Positions 10,101-19,319 of a DNA stretch of 64,000 nucleotides are shown here, in pieces (the first letter of the stretch is position 1; each line of letters begins with the position of its first letter). This DNA comes from Pomphorhynchus laevis. Its lineage: Eukaryota > Acanthocephala > Palaeacanthocephala > Echinorhynchida > Pomphorhynchidae. The notes under the pieces are model-generated. The model ran no database searches and was not told where the DNA came from. It was given only the letters and a program-made list of their open reading frames with translations. The position numbers and the translations under genes are program-made. Location: contig WNNJ02001874.1 in assembly GCA_012934845.2 (NCBI GenBank), forward strand, positions 186,001-250,000. The letters are read 5' to 3'.

Positions 10101-10209
10101 TGCAGAGGAATTGACACGTCTTCGGTCAACGATTGGCATACAACTGGCTCGCTCAATTTCTTTATGCGTTCGGGGTGCCCGTTCTGCTCGCAATCGCCCT
10201 GCGCGCTAA
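7198..10209 (+). CDS. RT with Cys-rich N-terminus and R2-like CCHC plus PD-(D/E)XK-like nuclease
   Basis: The protein has 1003 residues, starting at ATG 7198. Residues about 10-45 form the Cys-rich module (CCSCNGPNAKCKGCQC, then CLNC). RT motifs are GGAGPSGLDALAW near 301, RPIGIGDVSRRI, IDADNAFNRINR near 429, EGFTQGDVLSMS, and WYADDGN near 514. The C-terminal part has the finger CPCGERTSLAHSLTC near 802, followed by GGHPSIRHD. The layout matches the C-x-C...H...C and RRH region of R2. Next comes a nuclease-like RLDI (Asp near 874) and LFDTCVF (Asp near 891), which I align to the R2 KPD...D pattern. A basic tail ends the protein (RGARSARNR). It should nick DNA and copy the element's RNA at the nick. 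No Myb or C2H2 motif is seen, unlike classical R2. Confidence 0.85.
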   Translation: MPKGKPATELKCCSCNGPNAKCKGCQCAKKKIFCLNCSAVNCTNHHVDSSPTDITNVSMSTMKQTNSNLSMSYYRGCHVAHPLIIDCTYDTSGDSENLSVIDIFTRVVHWQPNLFRLPKCIESKKFISELARIYRDSLTNSEDFHKYIIFSHLILQRNVRNTIKSLKATLSRRLDLWFKNEFGKLYAEALALQSMKTLKVKSPKTNDWRKSFISLVESSRLSTAIHLLDPESKVGVPLLPDDLVGSRSVRELLLDKHPAQAPLNPDAINWKVQITAPSFHSVIFDSINSELIIHMAKRVKGGAGPSGLDALAWMNMLTKFGNESIQLAEALSIFARSLATEHLPNDVTKVLTTNRLIALTKESGIRPIGIGDVSRRIMSKAILSLLSDDIQQVCGRLQMCAGQRAGVECVTHAVRDCLFRNPDAVLLTIDADNAFNRINRSAALINISRICPSMSTVLHNLYDSPSQLSIGNEFITSYEGFTQGDVLSMSAYAVATIPLLKVIEDKFPRINQFWYADDGNLVGETNQIYNSFKFLCEHGPAFGFNINKEKCVLLTTPDKATDMYKLFKDTGIKIAVDGTIVLGAPIGDDNYIHKTISSKISKYCLLVDRLADVGVIDLQVSYASMTRALQHKYIHMQRTTNCLNGWFDELNDTIRRRFDELFNLNSTNDNSMWPLFSLPLRHGGLGIVDPRVTAQVEFENSEKLCLPYLGGLYGVELKAEQDKYISQIRTSKNEMHKSLLMDKLSDLDKTTICILEHLQVKGASSWLSTYPTNDRCTRLNNMEFRDAIGARYNRLSCDVPLHCPCGERTSLAHSLTCPTGGHPSIRHDLIRDILSNTMTEICDNVQTEPALKSVHHSIVFERTSTSRDHEARLDIACYGFYGGRSERTLFDTCVFNAFAPSNLSKSTTSAFEFHEKRKIAKYQERVILIERANFAPLVFSCFGGESKSSVTIIQRIARKLAIRKRHTYAEELTRLRSTIGIQLARSISLCVRGARSARNRPAR

Positions 10210-10314
10210 ATGAAAAAACGTACAATATTTTTTTTTAAATTATTTGACGCATCAAAAAAAAAAAAAATTATAATAATAATAGAATAATAATAATCGAATC
10301 AAGAAAATTTAAAA

Positions 10315-10372
10315 CTGTTCTAGCAAATTACATGTTCTAGCAATTATTATCAAGTGTTCTAGCAAATTACAT
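10315..10372 (+). repeat. Repeated 5' UTR motif TGTTCTAGCAAATTACAT
   Basis: Two full copies (10315-10332 and 10354-10371) flank a shortened one. They lie 150-210 nt before the ORF. The motif is shared with the 5' UTR of the upstream element at 7105. Confidence 0.75.
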
Positions 10373-10527
10373 ATTTATTAATTCGTTCATTCGATATCTC
10401 TACAGTTGAAACCTGTTTAATTAATCTAAAGTAAATACATACACCGTTTCCTCGAAGCCGTACGCCAAGGGTACGTCCCAGGGTGCGCAGTATTAAACAG
10501 ATCTACAAGGAATTTTACAGGCAGTGA

Positions 10528-13500
10528 ATGGCACGGGGTAAACCGAGTTCTGAGCTAAAGTGTTGTACATGTAACGGTCAGGCTGCCAAATGCAAGGGTT
10601 GCAGGTGTGCAAGGGAAATGAGGCCATGTATTAACTGTTCTGCACCTGGATGCTGCAACAAAGTTGGGAGTGATTCGCAACATATAAATAGAGTGAATAG
10701 AAACTCCATGACAATTGAGCCATCCCCCCAGCAATCGGATATCACAATTGAAGTATCAAAAGAAACGATTATGCAGGAAATGTATGTAAATGTAATACAA
10801 TGGAGACCTGACGCGTTTAGTTTACCGAAATGCTCTGCGAGCAATCTTTTTATTGACATGCTGGCTGAATTTTATCACGCGGCCATTAATATCGCACTTC
10901 CTGACAAAAACGTTTTAAAAGTCGCGATAGTGTTCGTCAGATGTGTTTTACAGCAAATCCCTTCCCGGAAAATAAAAGCGATCCGCCAAACTTTAGAAAG
11001 GAGATTACAACTCTGGAAAAATGGAAGCTTCTTAGAACTTTTTCAGGAAGCAAGTATACTACAAACACGTTCAAAAATTACGAAAAACACATCAACATCC
11101 ATGGATTGGAAACGAAGATATTGTCGATTGGTATCAAGCGGAAAGATTAATGCCGCAACTTCCGTCCTCGAGGAAAGCGACTGCACGGCGACGCTTCGAC
11201 CAGATCACATTATTGATGGATTAACAGTGAAGGAACTCTTGATAAATTTACATCCTCCCGCAACACAACCACAATCACCGCTTTTACTCAATCACTTATT
11301 TCCCGGAGCGAAAAAGCATCACCCTACACAGTTTCTCGATATCGAAGCGGATGACATCATTCGCTCGTCTAAGCGTACTACAGGTGGTGCAGGCCCGTCC
11401 GGCCTTGACGCTTTGACGTGGAGGCGCATGTTGAACTCCTTCGGCCATCATTCACGAGGGTTAGCAGATGCGCTTGCAAAATTTGCAATTCACATTGCAA
11501 CAACAAAAGTTTCTCCTGATACCCTGGAGGCATTTGTGGCGTGTAGGCTAGTCGCTATCCCGAAGAAAGCCCATGGAATACGCCCCATTGGGGTAGCCGA
11601 TGTCAGTCGTAGAATCATATGCAAAACGATTCTAAATCACATAAAATCCGATATGCAAGATGTGGCCGACGTATTTCAACTATGTGCATCTCAGCATAGT
11701 GGTGTGGAATTCGCCATTCATTCTCTCAGAGGCGAATATATGAATAACCATGACTTTGGTTTACTCGCGGTCGACGCGAGTAATGCATTCAATCGTATAA
11801 ATCGCAAAGTGGCTATTCATAATATGCGGTACGTTTGCCCTGCGCTTGCGTGCGTCTTTGAGAATATTTATTCAGTCGATGCTCAACTTGTCCTTGGTGG
11901 TGACTCGTTGTATTCAGAAGAGGGTGTAATGCAGGGCGACCCTCTTGCAATGGCAGTATTTGCAATGGCATCGTTACCATTAATTCGCAAAATACAGGAT
12001 GAATGTCCGGGCATAATACAACGCTGGTTTGCGGATGACGCGAATTTTGTTGGACAACCACATGATCTTAAACGTGCTTGGAATATAATAGAAACATTTG
12101 GGCCAGGAATCGGCTATTTTGTAAATCCTTCGAAAACATGTTTGCTGCTTCATCACAAGCAAAGAGACGTGGAACAGATGTTTCACGGAATAAAAATAGA
12201 GTATGACGGGATCGGAATATTGGGATCCTTCATTGGTACAACCAGTTACATAAAGCATGAGACACATAAGAAATTGGAAATGTGGACTCACTCAATTGGA
12301 CGCATCAGCGAGGTATGTGAATCGGACCCACACATCGGTTTTATCGGACTATCGAAATCCTTACAATGGAAGTGGACCCACTTTCTTAGAACAATCAATT
12401 GTCATGAGGACATGTTGGCTCCTTTACGTGAATCGCTGCTATTTCGCATATTTCCCGTCCTAACAAAGCATCAGATCTCCGATTCCATGTCAGTTGTGCT
12501 AAGCTCTCCTCTAAGACTAGGTGGAATTGGGATAATGGATCCAGTTTTCACATCGCATATTGAGCATGATTCATCGCTAGCCATGGTAAAGTCATATACC
12601 TCCGGTTCTCGTGGAGCGGCACTTCGTGAACAGCAGACATCTATCAAACTTCTGATAACTACACAAAAACGGCGAGTATTCACGGATCGTATAGCGAGCG
12701 TCAAAAACACACTATCCAACACCGAGCAGAAGGCGTTAGTGTTTGCTACAACATGTGGGGCATCTGCATGGTTAAGTACTTGTCCAACCCAAACGGAAAA
12801 TTTCATTCTCTCGCAAAACCAGTTTAGAGACGGTTTAGCAACCCGATACGGATGGATCCCAGAGGGGCTGCCATCAATTTGTGTATGTAACGCATCGTCG
12901 AGCCTTTCACACCTTCTCTCGTGCAAGCACGGTGGACTACCGATAATTCGTCATAACGAAATTAGAGATATAATCGCATGTGAACTAACAACAGTTTGCC
13001 ACGGGGTAGCCACGGAACCATGTTTACAAAGAGTAGACGATCATGTAATTTTTTTCAAAGCACACTACCACACGTGACGCCGAAGCAAGACTTGACATAG
13101 TCTGCAGCGGATTATTCGAGAATCGGTTCGAGCGGACGTTTTTGGACGTCGTAGTTTTTAACCCTCATGCCGCATCGTGTTCTCAAGATGATAAAGCTGC
13201 ATTCAGTTATCATGAAAGCCGAAAAAATGCCAAATATGAGGAACGAGTCACATGTATTGAGAGAGGAATATTTGTGCCACTGGCGTTTTCGTGCTCAGGC
13301 GGAATTGGTCCAACAGCATTACACATTATTAAGCGTATCGCATGGTTGCAAGCGACCAGAAGAGAGGGTAGCTCGTACGCAGAATGTGTTGGCCGTTTAA
13401 AACGAAAGATCTCTGTCGTTCTATGCAGAGCCGCTTCCGAGTGTATAAGGGGCTACAGATCGGCTCGAAACCGCCCATACGCTCGAGGAACCAACGAATA

Positions 13501-13564
13501 CCAGCTGTCAGGAAATAACTTCCCTTACACGCTGAAGGCAATGGAACGTCAAGGAGACGCATAA
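10528..13564 (+). pseudogene. Single-ORF LINE protein, one frameshift near the nuclease
   Basis: ATG 10528 opens 849 codons ending at TGA 13075-13077. The frame carrying the rest of the nuclease runs to 13564. The shift lies at a run of seven T at about 13047-13054, a typical slippage or sequencing-error site. Visible parts are the Cys-rich module (CCTCNGQAAKCKGCRC, then CINC), GGAGPSGLDALTW, RPIGVADVSRRI, VDASNAFNRINR, EGVMQGDPLAMA, WFADDAN, and the finger ICVCNASSSLSHLLSC with GGLPIIRHNEIRD. After the shift come RLDIVCSGL, FLDVVVFN and CSGGIGP. A single homopolymer indel makes this look recently active or misassembled. Codon content is less AT-biased than the flanking intergenic DNA. Confidence 0.8.
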
Positions 13565-13676
13565 ATATTCAAACGTATTTTTATCAATGTTATTAACGCT
13601 AATATTATATGACCCATTTGCGGGTAACAATGCTTGTAAAATTTTCGAATAAATAATAATAAAAAAAATACTATCA

Positions 13677-15668
13677 TTGAATATGATCACTGATTACCTA
13701 CATAAATTATCTGATATTCTTGCCCCTATGCGCGAATCCTCTTATGCTGCTAAGTCACCTGCATGGATAGATTCCAACGTCAGACAACTAATAAGTTCAA
13801 GAAATGGTTTATGGAAGCTTCAGCGTTCTGATTCTAGTTTCTCTGCCAGATATAAATATGTTCGAAATCTTTGTACTAGAGTGAAAGCAACAAAACGATG
13901 TGCATTCGAATCGTATATCGCTAATAATGTAACACGGAATCCAAAACTATTCTGGGCCTATGTTCGTCGCAACAGAACCCTTAATACAGAAATCAAGTAT
14001 GTCCTTAATGCGGAGGGATGTATGATAACTTCTCAGAGTGGTATTGTGGAATGCCTTGCTACGTCTTTTTCGATACCGACAAATAATTCACAAAGAGCTT
14101 CTATCACTTCGCATGGTGTAGCATTAAAGCAATCTTCGCGTTTTCTTCCAGTAACGATTAGTGAGATTGTAAGTCAGCTTGATCAGCTTGACCCATTTAG
14201 CTCTACTGGCCCTGATGACATTTCTCCGTTTCTCTTGAAGAATTTATCTAGATATTTGGCTCCTTCCCTTCTTGCTATTTTTGAGAACAGTTTGACCAGT
14301 GGATGTGTTCCTGAAGTCTGGAAAACTGCCATCGTAGTTCCGATCCCAAAGAAAACCATTGCAACGGCTTGTACTGACTATAGACCAATCAGCCTGACTA
14401 GTTCTCTATGCAAAGTGCTTGAAAAGTTGATCGCCACCCGGATCAGGCATCACTTGAGGGAACTCGGAATAATGTCGTCTTCTCAGCACGGTTTCCTCCC
14501 TGGTCGTTCCTGCTTAACAAACTTATTGACTTCACGCGAAATGTGGGTTGAGGCGGTCAGTCGCGGCCAATCAATTAATGTGGTATTCATTGACTTTTCA
14601 AGAGCATTCGATCGGGTGCCGCATGAGAGCTTGGTAGCATTACTATTTAACTACGGCATTCCTGTAATGTTGTGTAATTGGATTCAAGATTTCCTACGTC
14701 ATCGTTTCTTTAGGGTGAGAGTTGGCACCCATCTTTCCACTTCCAGACGCGTTTACTGTGGTGTTCCGCAAGGTGCCGTACTAGGACCTCTGCTGTTTAT
14801 TGTGTTCCTTAACGATTTGTTGCTGCTGATTCAGAGTCCCTGTCTTGCTTTTGCTGACGACCTCAAAATATGGTCTGTAGATGATATTGATCCGCTTGGC
14901 ATTTCCCTGCAGGAAGACCTTAATGAAATATATCAATGGAGTGAGGCTACTGGTATGAAGATCAATGTTGACAAATGCGGCCACATGAAATTAGGAAGGC
15001 GTTGCGATGACCGTCGTTTTCGCCTCGGAACTTCAATTCTTAATGTCGTCATGGAGTATAGGGATCTGGGTGTCATGGTGCATAGGACATTGAAATCCCG
15101 ATCAAATACAGAGTTTGCCCATAGCAAGGCTTTGCGAGCTATGTACTGCGTCAAAAATGCATTTAATCGTATTAATCCATACGTCTTCAAACGGCTTTAC
15201 TGCGCTCTTGTTCGCCCGCATATAGAGTACTGCGTGCAAGCAGTTTTTCCATACACTAAGAAAGAGTTCAATAGACTAGAGTCAATCCTTCGTAGAGGTT
15301 CTCGAATGTGTATGGATGGATCATATTCATATCGTGAACGGCTTGAATTTCTAAAGATACCATCTTTGGGTCAGAGGCTATATTACCTAGACCTTGTTGC
15401 ATTATGGCGAATGGTAAATGGGATAGATGGTTTTCCCTCGTGCTATGTTAAAGTTTGTTCTCAGACGCATCGTGGCCACCCGTTGAAACTATTTAAGTTT
15501 CCCCATGGTAAAGTAGTGAGTTTGGCTAGGCTCTCACATCGAGCATTAAACGCCTGGAACACGTTGCCAGGAGAAATAGCATGTACCAAGGACTTATCTC
15601 AATTTAAAGTTCAACTTCGTCAGTGGATTAACGATCATGGCATTCCGAATGTATACAATATTATGTAA
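13677..15668 (+). CDS. Reverse transcriptase of RTE/Rex-like LINE (partial ORF2)
   Basis: This is a 663-codon open frame; the endonuclease that should precede it is missing. Residues 1-110 are the basic linker (KSPAWIDSNVRQLISSRNGLWK). RT motifs are STGPDDISPFLLKN, YRPISLTSSLCKVLEKL, QHGFLPGRSCLTN, FIDFSRAFDRV near 304, GVPQGAVLGPLLF, LAFADDLKIW near 391 and YRDLGVMV. The C-terminal domain typical of the group follows (RLYCALVRPHIEYC, RGHPLKL, RALNAWNTLP). The first Met is inside the element and need not be a real start. The frame is uninterrupted, so truncation happened at insertion rather than by decay. Confidence 0.8.
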   Translation: MNMITDYLHKLSDILAPMRESSYAAKSPAWIDSNVRQLISSRNGLWKLQRSDSSFSARYKYVRNLCTRVKATKRCAFESYIANNVTRNPKLFWAYVRRNRTLNTEIKYVLNAEGCMITSQSGIVECLATSFSIPTNNSQRASITSHGVALKQSSRFLPVTISEIVSQLDQLDPFSSTGPDDISPFLLKNLSRYLAPSLLAIFENSLTSGCVPEVWKTAIVVPIPKKTIATACTDYRPISLTSSLCKVLEKLIATRIRHHLRELGIMSSSQHGFLPGRSCLTNLLTSREMWVEAVSRGQSINVVFIDFSRAFDRVPHESLVALLFNYGIPVMLCNWIQDFLRHRFFRVRVGTHLSTSRRVYCGVPQGAVLGPLLFIVFLNDLLLLIQSPCLAFADDLKIWSVDDIDPLGISLQEDLNEIYQWSEATGMKINVDKCGHMKLGRRCDDRRFRLGTSILNVVMEYRDLGVMVHRTLKSRSNTEFAHSKALRAMYCVKNAFNRINPYVFKRLYCALVRPHIEYCVQAVFPYTKKEFNRLESILRRGSRMCMDGSYSYRERLEFLKIPSLGQRLYYLDLVALWRMVNGIDGFPSCYVKVCSQTHRGHPLKLFKFPHGKVVSLARLSHRALNAWNTLPGEIACTKDLSQFKVQLRQWINDHGIPNVYNIM

Positions 15669-15770
15669 CCACTATTAACTTTTTTTTCTTCTTTTCTTTT
15701 CTTTTTTATTTCCTATGTAATCAGTTGAAACAGCCATTTGGCTATAACTTGTATTTTTTTTTTCAAATTT
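13677..15770 (+). mobile_element. RTE/Rex-like LINE, 5'-truncated just before the RT
   Basis: The element starts immediately after the tail of the previous LINE and keeps only the linker, RT and C-terminal region. The 3' UTR has the hairpin AGCC-ATTT-GGCT at 15732-15743 followed by T-rich sequence. Related pieces lie at 18930-19310 (+), 22590-23345 (-) and 45838-47440 (+), each with an AGCC...GGCT hairpin where the 3' end survives. The clade is uncertain; the RT resembles the CR1/Jockey/RTE-X group. Confidence 0.75.
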
Positions 15771-16740
15771 TTATTATTAATAATAAATAACGAATACACA
15801 TTATACCCGCAAATGGGCATTAGTTCAACGATAGAAATCATTGTCTACAATTTCTTCTGAGAAAACCTTATTCAAGCTGTTTAACATAGTTCCGTCTGAC
15901 TGTATTGCACCGTTCTTGCGTAAACGTGGGGCTCGTAAACATGCTGAGGCGGAGCGGGCTATTTCAATGGATATTTTCCTTTTGATCCGAGTGAGCGTTT
16001 CGGCGTATTCTGCATTCGTTCGGCGAGAGATTGCACCAGAAAGGGTTTTCAGTAATTTGATTGCCTGATCCCCAATCCACCAGATGAAGATAATACGAAC
16101 GGAATGAATGTCCCTCGTTCCACCTCCACTATTCTTTCATTGTATTTAGACAATTTTCGTTGTTCATTGTACTGAAAATTTGCTTCGAGAGATCTAGAGC
16201 TACTGGCCTGAGCAAAAACCGAAAAAACCGTAACGTCTAGAAACGTCCGCTCAAACCAATCGTTGCCAAGTCCAGAACAAACAATATCAAGCCGGGCACT
16301 AATGTCACGTGTAGTTGTGCGTTCCATAAATTTTAGATTTGCAGGTACTGTGCTTAGGACCGGCTCCGTGTTCACAGAGTTACACACTCGAGAAAGCTCT
16401 ATGGCAAGTATGTCCCTTATAGCGTTGTGGCGTATAATAGGAAGGCCCCCGTTTCTACAAGCAAGTGCATGACTTATATCCAGCTTCTCACCACAAGGAC
16501 AAAAACGATTCGTCAGGTCTGAAGGCACTTGTCCATAACGGCTGGCTATGGCATCTTTGAATTGATTGGAAGATAGATTGTGCTTTTCGGTTGATAGAGG
16601 CAATGCGCTTAACCACGATGATGCACCTGATCGCATCGCATGCGTAATCGCGTTGTGAACTGAAGAATCGAAATTGTCAGCTACGCTATGTAGTCGCTCT
16701 TTCAACCTGCTCATTCGTATGGAAGTAATATCTAGTAATC
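15765..16740 (-). mobile_element. Single-ORF R2-like-nuclease LINE, 5'-truncated, minus strand
   Basis: The element reads right to left: finger and nuclease part (16714-16049), the shifted C-terminus to about 15842, then the 3' UTR with the CCC-GCAAAT-GGG hairpin (15806-15817) and a TAA-rich tail near 15775. It meets the 3' tail of the + strand RTE-like LINE tail to tail. Its 3' end matches the fragment at 6868-6995. Confidence 0.8.
16049..16714 (-). pseudogene. Finger and nuclease part of single-ORF LINE protein
   Basis: The 221-codon frame shows GASSWLSALP, the finger FCPCGEKLDISHALAC with GGLPIIRHNAIRDIL, then RLDIVCSGL, FLDVTVFSVF, the basic EQRKLSKYNERI and LSSSGGLGIR. The usual C-terminal sequence continues in another frame below 16060 (RIKRKISIEIARSASACLR, then FSEEIVDNDFYR). 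So one frameshift separates the parts. The RT half is absent. Confidence 0.75.
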
Positions 16741-16837
16741 TTGATTTTTTTGCTATAACTTGTAATACTAATAATAATAATCATGTTTTGTAAGCGACAC
16801 GAGCTTGTAGCTCATTTGATTGTTTGCTATAATAATG

Positions 16838-17054
16838 ATTCATTATTGATAAATAATTATTGGAGCTGGATCATTGAAAAGAGGAAAACATGTTATTGAT
16901 ATTTCGCTAACCTCTGTTAGCATCTTCAGAAAATTACATATACAGAAAATTAAATTGTAATTTTCTGAAGATGCTTACAGAGGTTAGCGAAATATCAATA
17001 AAAATTCCTATTTTATTTGATCCAGCTCTAATAATTATTTATCAACAATGAATC
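16838..17054. repeat. Fold-back element with ~98-bp inverted arms (MITE-like)
   Basis: Left arm 16838-16936 and right arm 16957-17054 are nearly complementary over their length, separated by about 20 bp. Both contain the GAGCTGGATC/GATCCAGCTC block and a stretch around CTAACCTCTGTAAGCATCTTC. Single-arm relatives occur at 38545-38655 and, more diverged, at 55025-55075. No coding capacity. Likely a non-autonomous DNA element or a fold-back duplication that then spread. Confidence 0.75.
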
Positions 17055-17259
17055 AGTATTAACTATTTAAAATCAAAAATATTTATTCTAAATTTCTAGG
17101 ATGTCAACTCAGCGAATTAGAGAACAAAAAAGTTTGAGAGATAATAACATACAATATAAATTTTTTTCAATAAATTTTTAGTCATAATTTTTTTGATAAA
17201 TATGTTGATTCAATATACAAATATTCACAAAAAATTAATTTTTAACTTTTCTTGACATC

Positions 17260-17350
17260 TTCGAATTGATTGAAGGTAATCAATCAATTGAAGGTAATCG
17301 ATTGAAGGTATTCGATTAAAGGTAATTGGTTATCAATTAAAGGTAATCGA
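17260..17350 (+). repeat. Degenerate minisatellite, AATTGAAGGTAATCG-like units
   Basis: About five imperfect units of 14-18 bp built on ATTGAAGGTAATCG (or ATTAAAGGTAAT) lie just beyond the 3' end of the degraded minus-strand LINE at 17340-18900. Between 17055 and 17260 I see only AT-rich sequence and the 17126-17153 match to the LINE 5' UTR. Confidence 0.6.
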
Positions 17351-18900
17351 CTTGCGCGTAAGTGAAGTGACCCATCTTAGTCATTAGAAACGATACATGG
17401 CAACGCAAATTTGCAATTATATCGATGTAACCATTTTGATATGTCTTCGATTTTCTGGCAAAATATTTTAGCAAGATGTCCGATACCGGTCCAATTCTTC
17501 CACAAACTGAGAAGACAAGAGGTACAAAAAAATCGTTCTTGATTGTTTGGACGCGTTTAAGATATTTATTATTTTTCCCTTGTTCATGATATACGAAAGT
17601 AGACGATGTATTTGGATATGAAGGAGCAAAGTTATTAAAACCACATATGTCGAAAGACGACCGCTCCAACAATTCCCCTACACCAGTGCATGAGAAGTCT
17701 ACACGTGCTGAAAGATCTCTGATTGTATTTATGTTTTCAAAAATGTGTGAATCAGCAACAGGTAGTAACGCTGGTTATATTGCTACCTTAGCACCGATAT
17801 TTTTAGCAAATTTCACCATCAAATCCCGGTTGCGTTGTAACGTATTATCGGCAGTCCTCCATTCTTACAAGACAAAATATGAAGGATACTAGCTTTTTCG
17901 CCACACCTACAATACGATGGCGCATCTCCAGGATAGCTGTTGTATCTAACCGCCATTGTATCCTGGAACTGTTTATGGCTATGGAAAAAGCCTTGATGAA
18001 CATTCGGTTTAACTGTGATCCATGATGATGTACCAGTGGTATATGCGCTATCGAACACACGGCGTATTGTCTCATCGGAAGATTCAAGTATTTGTGTTTT
18101 TGTTTTCACTAATTTCAATTGATTATCTTTCTTAATCGCTCGAGCAATCTCTTCCTGCTCAATTCTTGTTTTCTCTAGGCCCAGGTTTTTATAGAATGGT
18201 TCACATAATTTGACAGAATTGTCGTAACGCTTAGTAGTTTCGTCTGAGGGATCGTCAATAACCATACCACCTAATTTGACAGGTAACACATAAGCTTTAG
18301 CTACGAAACTACTAAGAACTACTAAGAACAACTACTATTCCAAGTATTTTTGGTAATAATTTCGTCTTTAAAAATTGTGTTATTGGATTAAAAATGCTTG
18401 ACTTCACGGGACATGTTCTTTGAATGAAGTGCCACTTCTGCTGTATCGATTTTGTTAGTAAAAGCGACATATGAATTTTGTTCAGCAAGACTGTACAATT
18501 TCTCGGACTACAAGTACCATTTTTAACAGCACTGTCCGTATGTTCATTAATAAACTCTTCAGAACCTATGTAACTTCGTAATAATTGAAATCCCTCTGTC
18601 TCTATGTTGATGTTATTCCGTGTAATAACAAGTTGTTTTCGAAATGAACAAGCAAGTAACAATTTTTTAGATCTAAATAAAAACCAAAATTAGGGATAGA
18701 CAAAGTTAATATATCCCAGACGATTTTTAAATCTGAAATTTTGCCGACAAAACACACGTCGTCTGCATACCATCTTTGTATTAGCTCGGGTATCTCGTGT
18801 TTAATTTTAGAGATAATAGATAGAATCGCTGTGGCAAAAGTGGACATTACCAAACGCAAGCTCTCATTATTTTTCGACTCCACGCACATAGTGTGACCAC
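17340..18900 (-). pseudogene. Degraded single-ORF R2-like-nuclease LINE (RT motif B to C-terminus)
   Basis: Reading right to left: LVMSTFATAILS and RWYADDVCFVG (RT, 18889-18602), the post-RT region (LLRSYIGSEEF, QQKWHFIQRT), LPVKLGGMVIDDP and GTSSWITVKPN, the finger YCRCGEKASILHILSC with GGLPIIRYN, and the end of the nuclease (FDICGFNNFAPS, CGRIGP). At least four frame breaks separate these blocks. A further minus-strand block with the motif A region (GIDTINALNCINR) lies at 19840-19590, across two + strand fragments. The two probably belong to one interrupted copy. Confidence 0.7.
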
Positions 18901-18924
18901 AGTGAAGAAATCTTTAAAGTCATC

Positions 18925-19315
18925 TGATTGAATGTTTGTGTGGAAAACGCTTAATATTAAAAAATGGCAGAGGGAACATGTTTGTCGTAAACTGTTCGAA
19001 CTTCGAAATTCAAACAGATTGAGGGGACATCACATCACGTTAAAAACCCACATTCGTCCACGAAGAAGATTTAACACAATTGTCAACCGAACGTGGAAAA
19101 GCTGGAATAAGCTACCAAGTCAAGTGGTTTCCAGCCTCCAGTATTTTGTCCTTCAAGAGAAGTCTGAAGAATTTACTAACTTAGAACAATAGGATTTTCA
19201 TTGATATTTGTTTGTTTTCTCTTTACCCAGCCTGCACGGGCTCTACGCTCTTTTGCTGCTGTTGTATTTAATTTTTATTTTTATTTTTTTAATTAAAATT
19301 ATTATAGATTATTTA
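18925..19315 (+). pseudogene. 3' end of an RTE/Rex-like LINE
   Basis: The 86-codon frame 18932-19192 carries the C-terminal pattern of this group: RGHHITL, a basic stretch, then RTWKSWNKLPSQVV. The 3' UTR has an AGCC...GGGCT hairpin near 19229-19242 and a T-rich tail to 19300. It is inserted in opposite orientation inside the degraded minus-strand LINE. Confidence 0.7.
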
Positions 19316-19319
19316 TTAG

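Larger units (their letters stand above)
7037..10295 (+). mobile_element. Single-ORF LINE with R2-like C-terminal nuclease, apparently complete
   Basis: The element has a 5' UTR of about 160 nt, one 1003-codon ORF, a 3' UTR of roughly 35 nt with the hairpin TTTGA-CGCA-TCAAA (10243-10256), and an A-rich/TAA tail. There is no APE endonuclease. The nuclease is C-terminal and follows a CCHC finger, as in R2/NeSL-type elements. The ORF has no stop or frameshift, so this copy may be young. It sits head to tail behind a fragment of its own superfamily. Confidence 0.8.
10296..13676 (+). mobile_element. Second single-ORF R2-like-nuclease LINE, nearly complete
   Basis: This element belongs to the same superfamily as its left neighbour but is a distinct subfamily, since protein identity is clearly partial. 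It has a 5' UTR of about 230 nt with the TGTTCTAGCAAATTACAT repeats, the ORF (10528-13564) with one frame disruption, and a 3' UTR holding the hairpin ACCC-ATTTGC-GGGT (13612-13625). It ends in a TAA-rich tail at about 13676, where the next LINE begins without a gap. Confidence 0.85.

Noticed and set aside
11980-12926. Minus-strand open frames of 103 and 151 codons
   Set aside because: They lie antisense to the RT and post-RT region of the LINE at 10528; no motifs.
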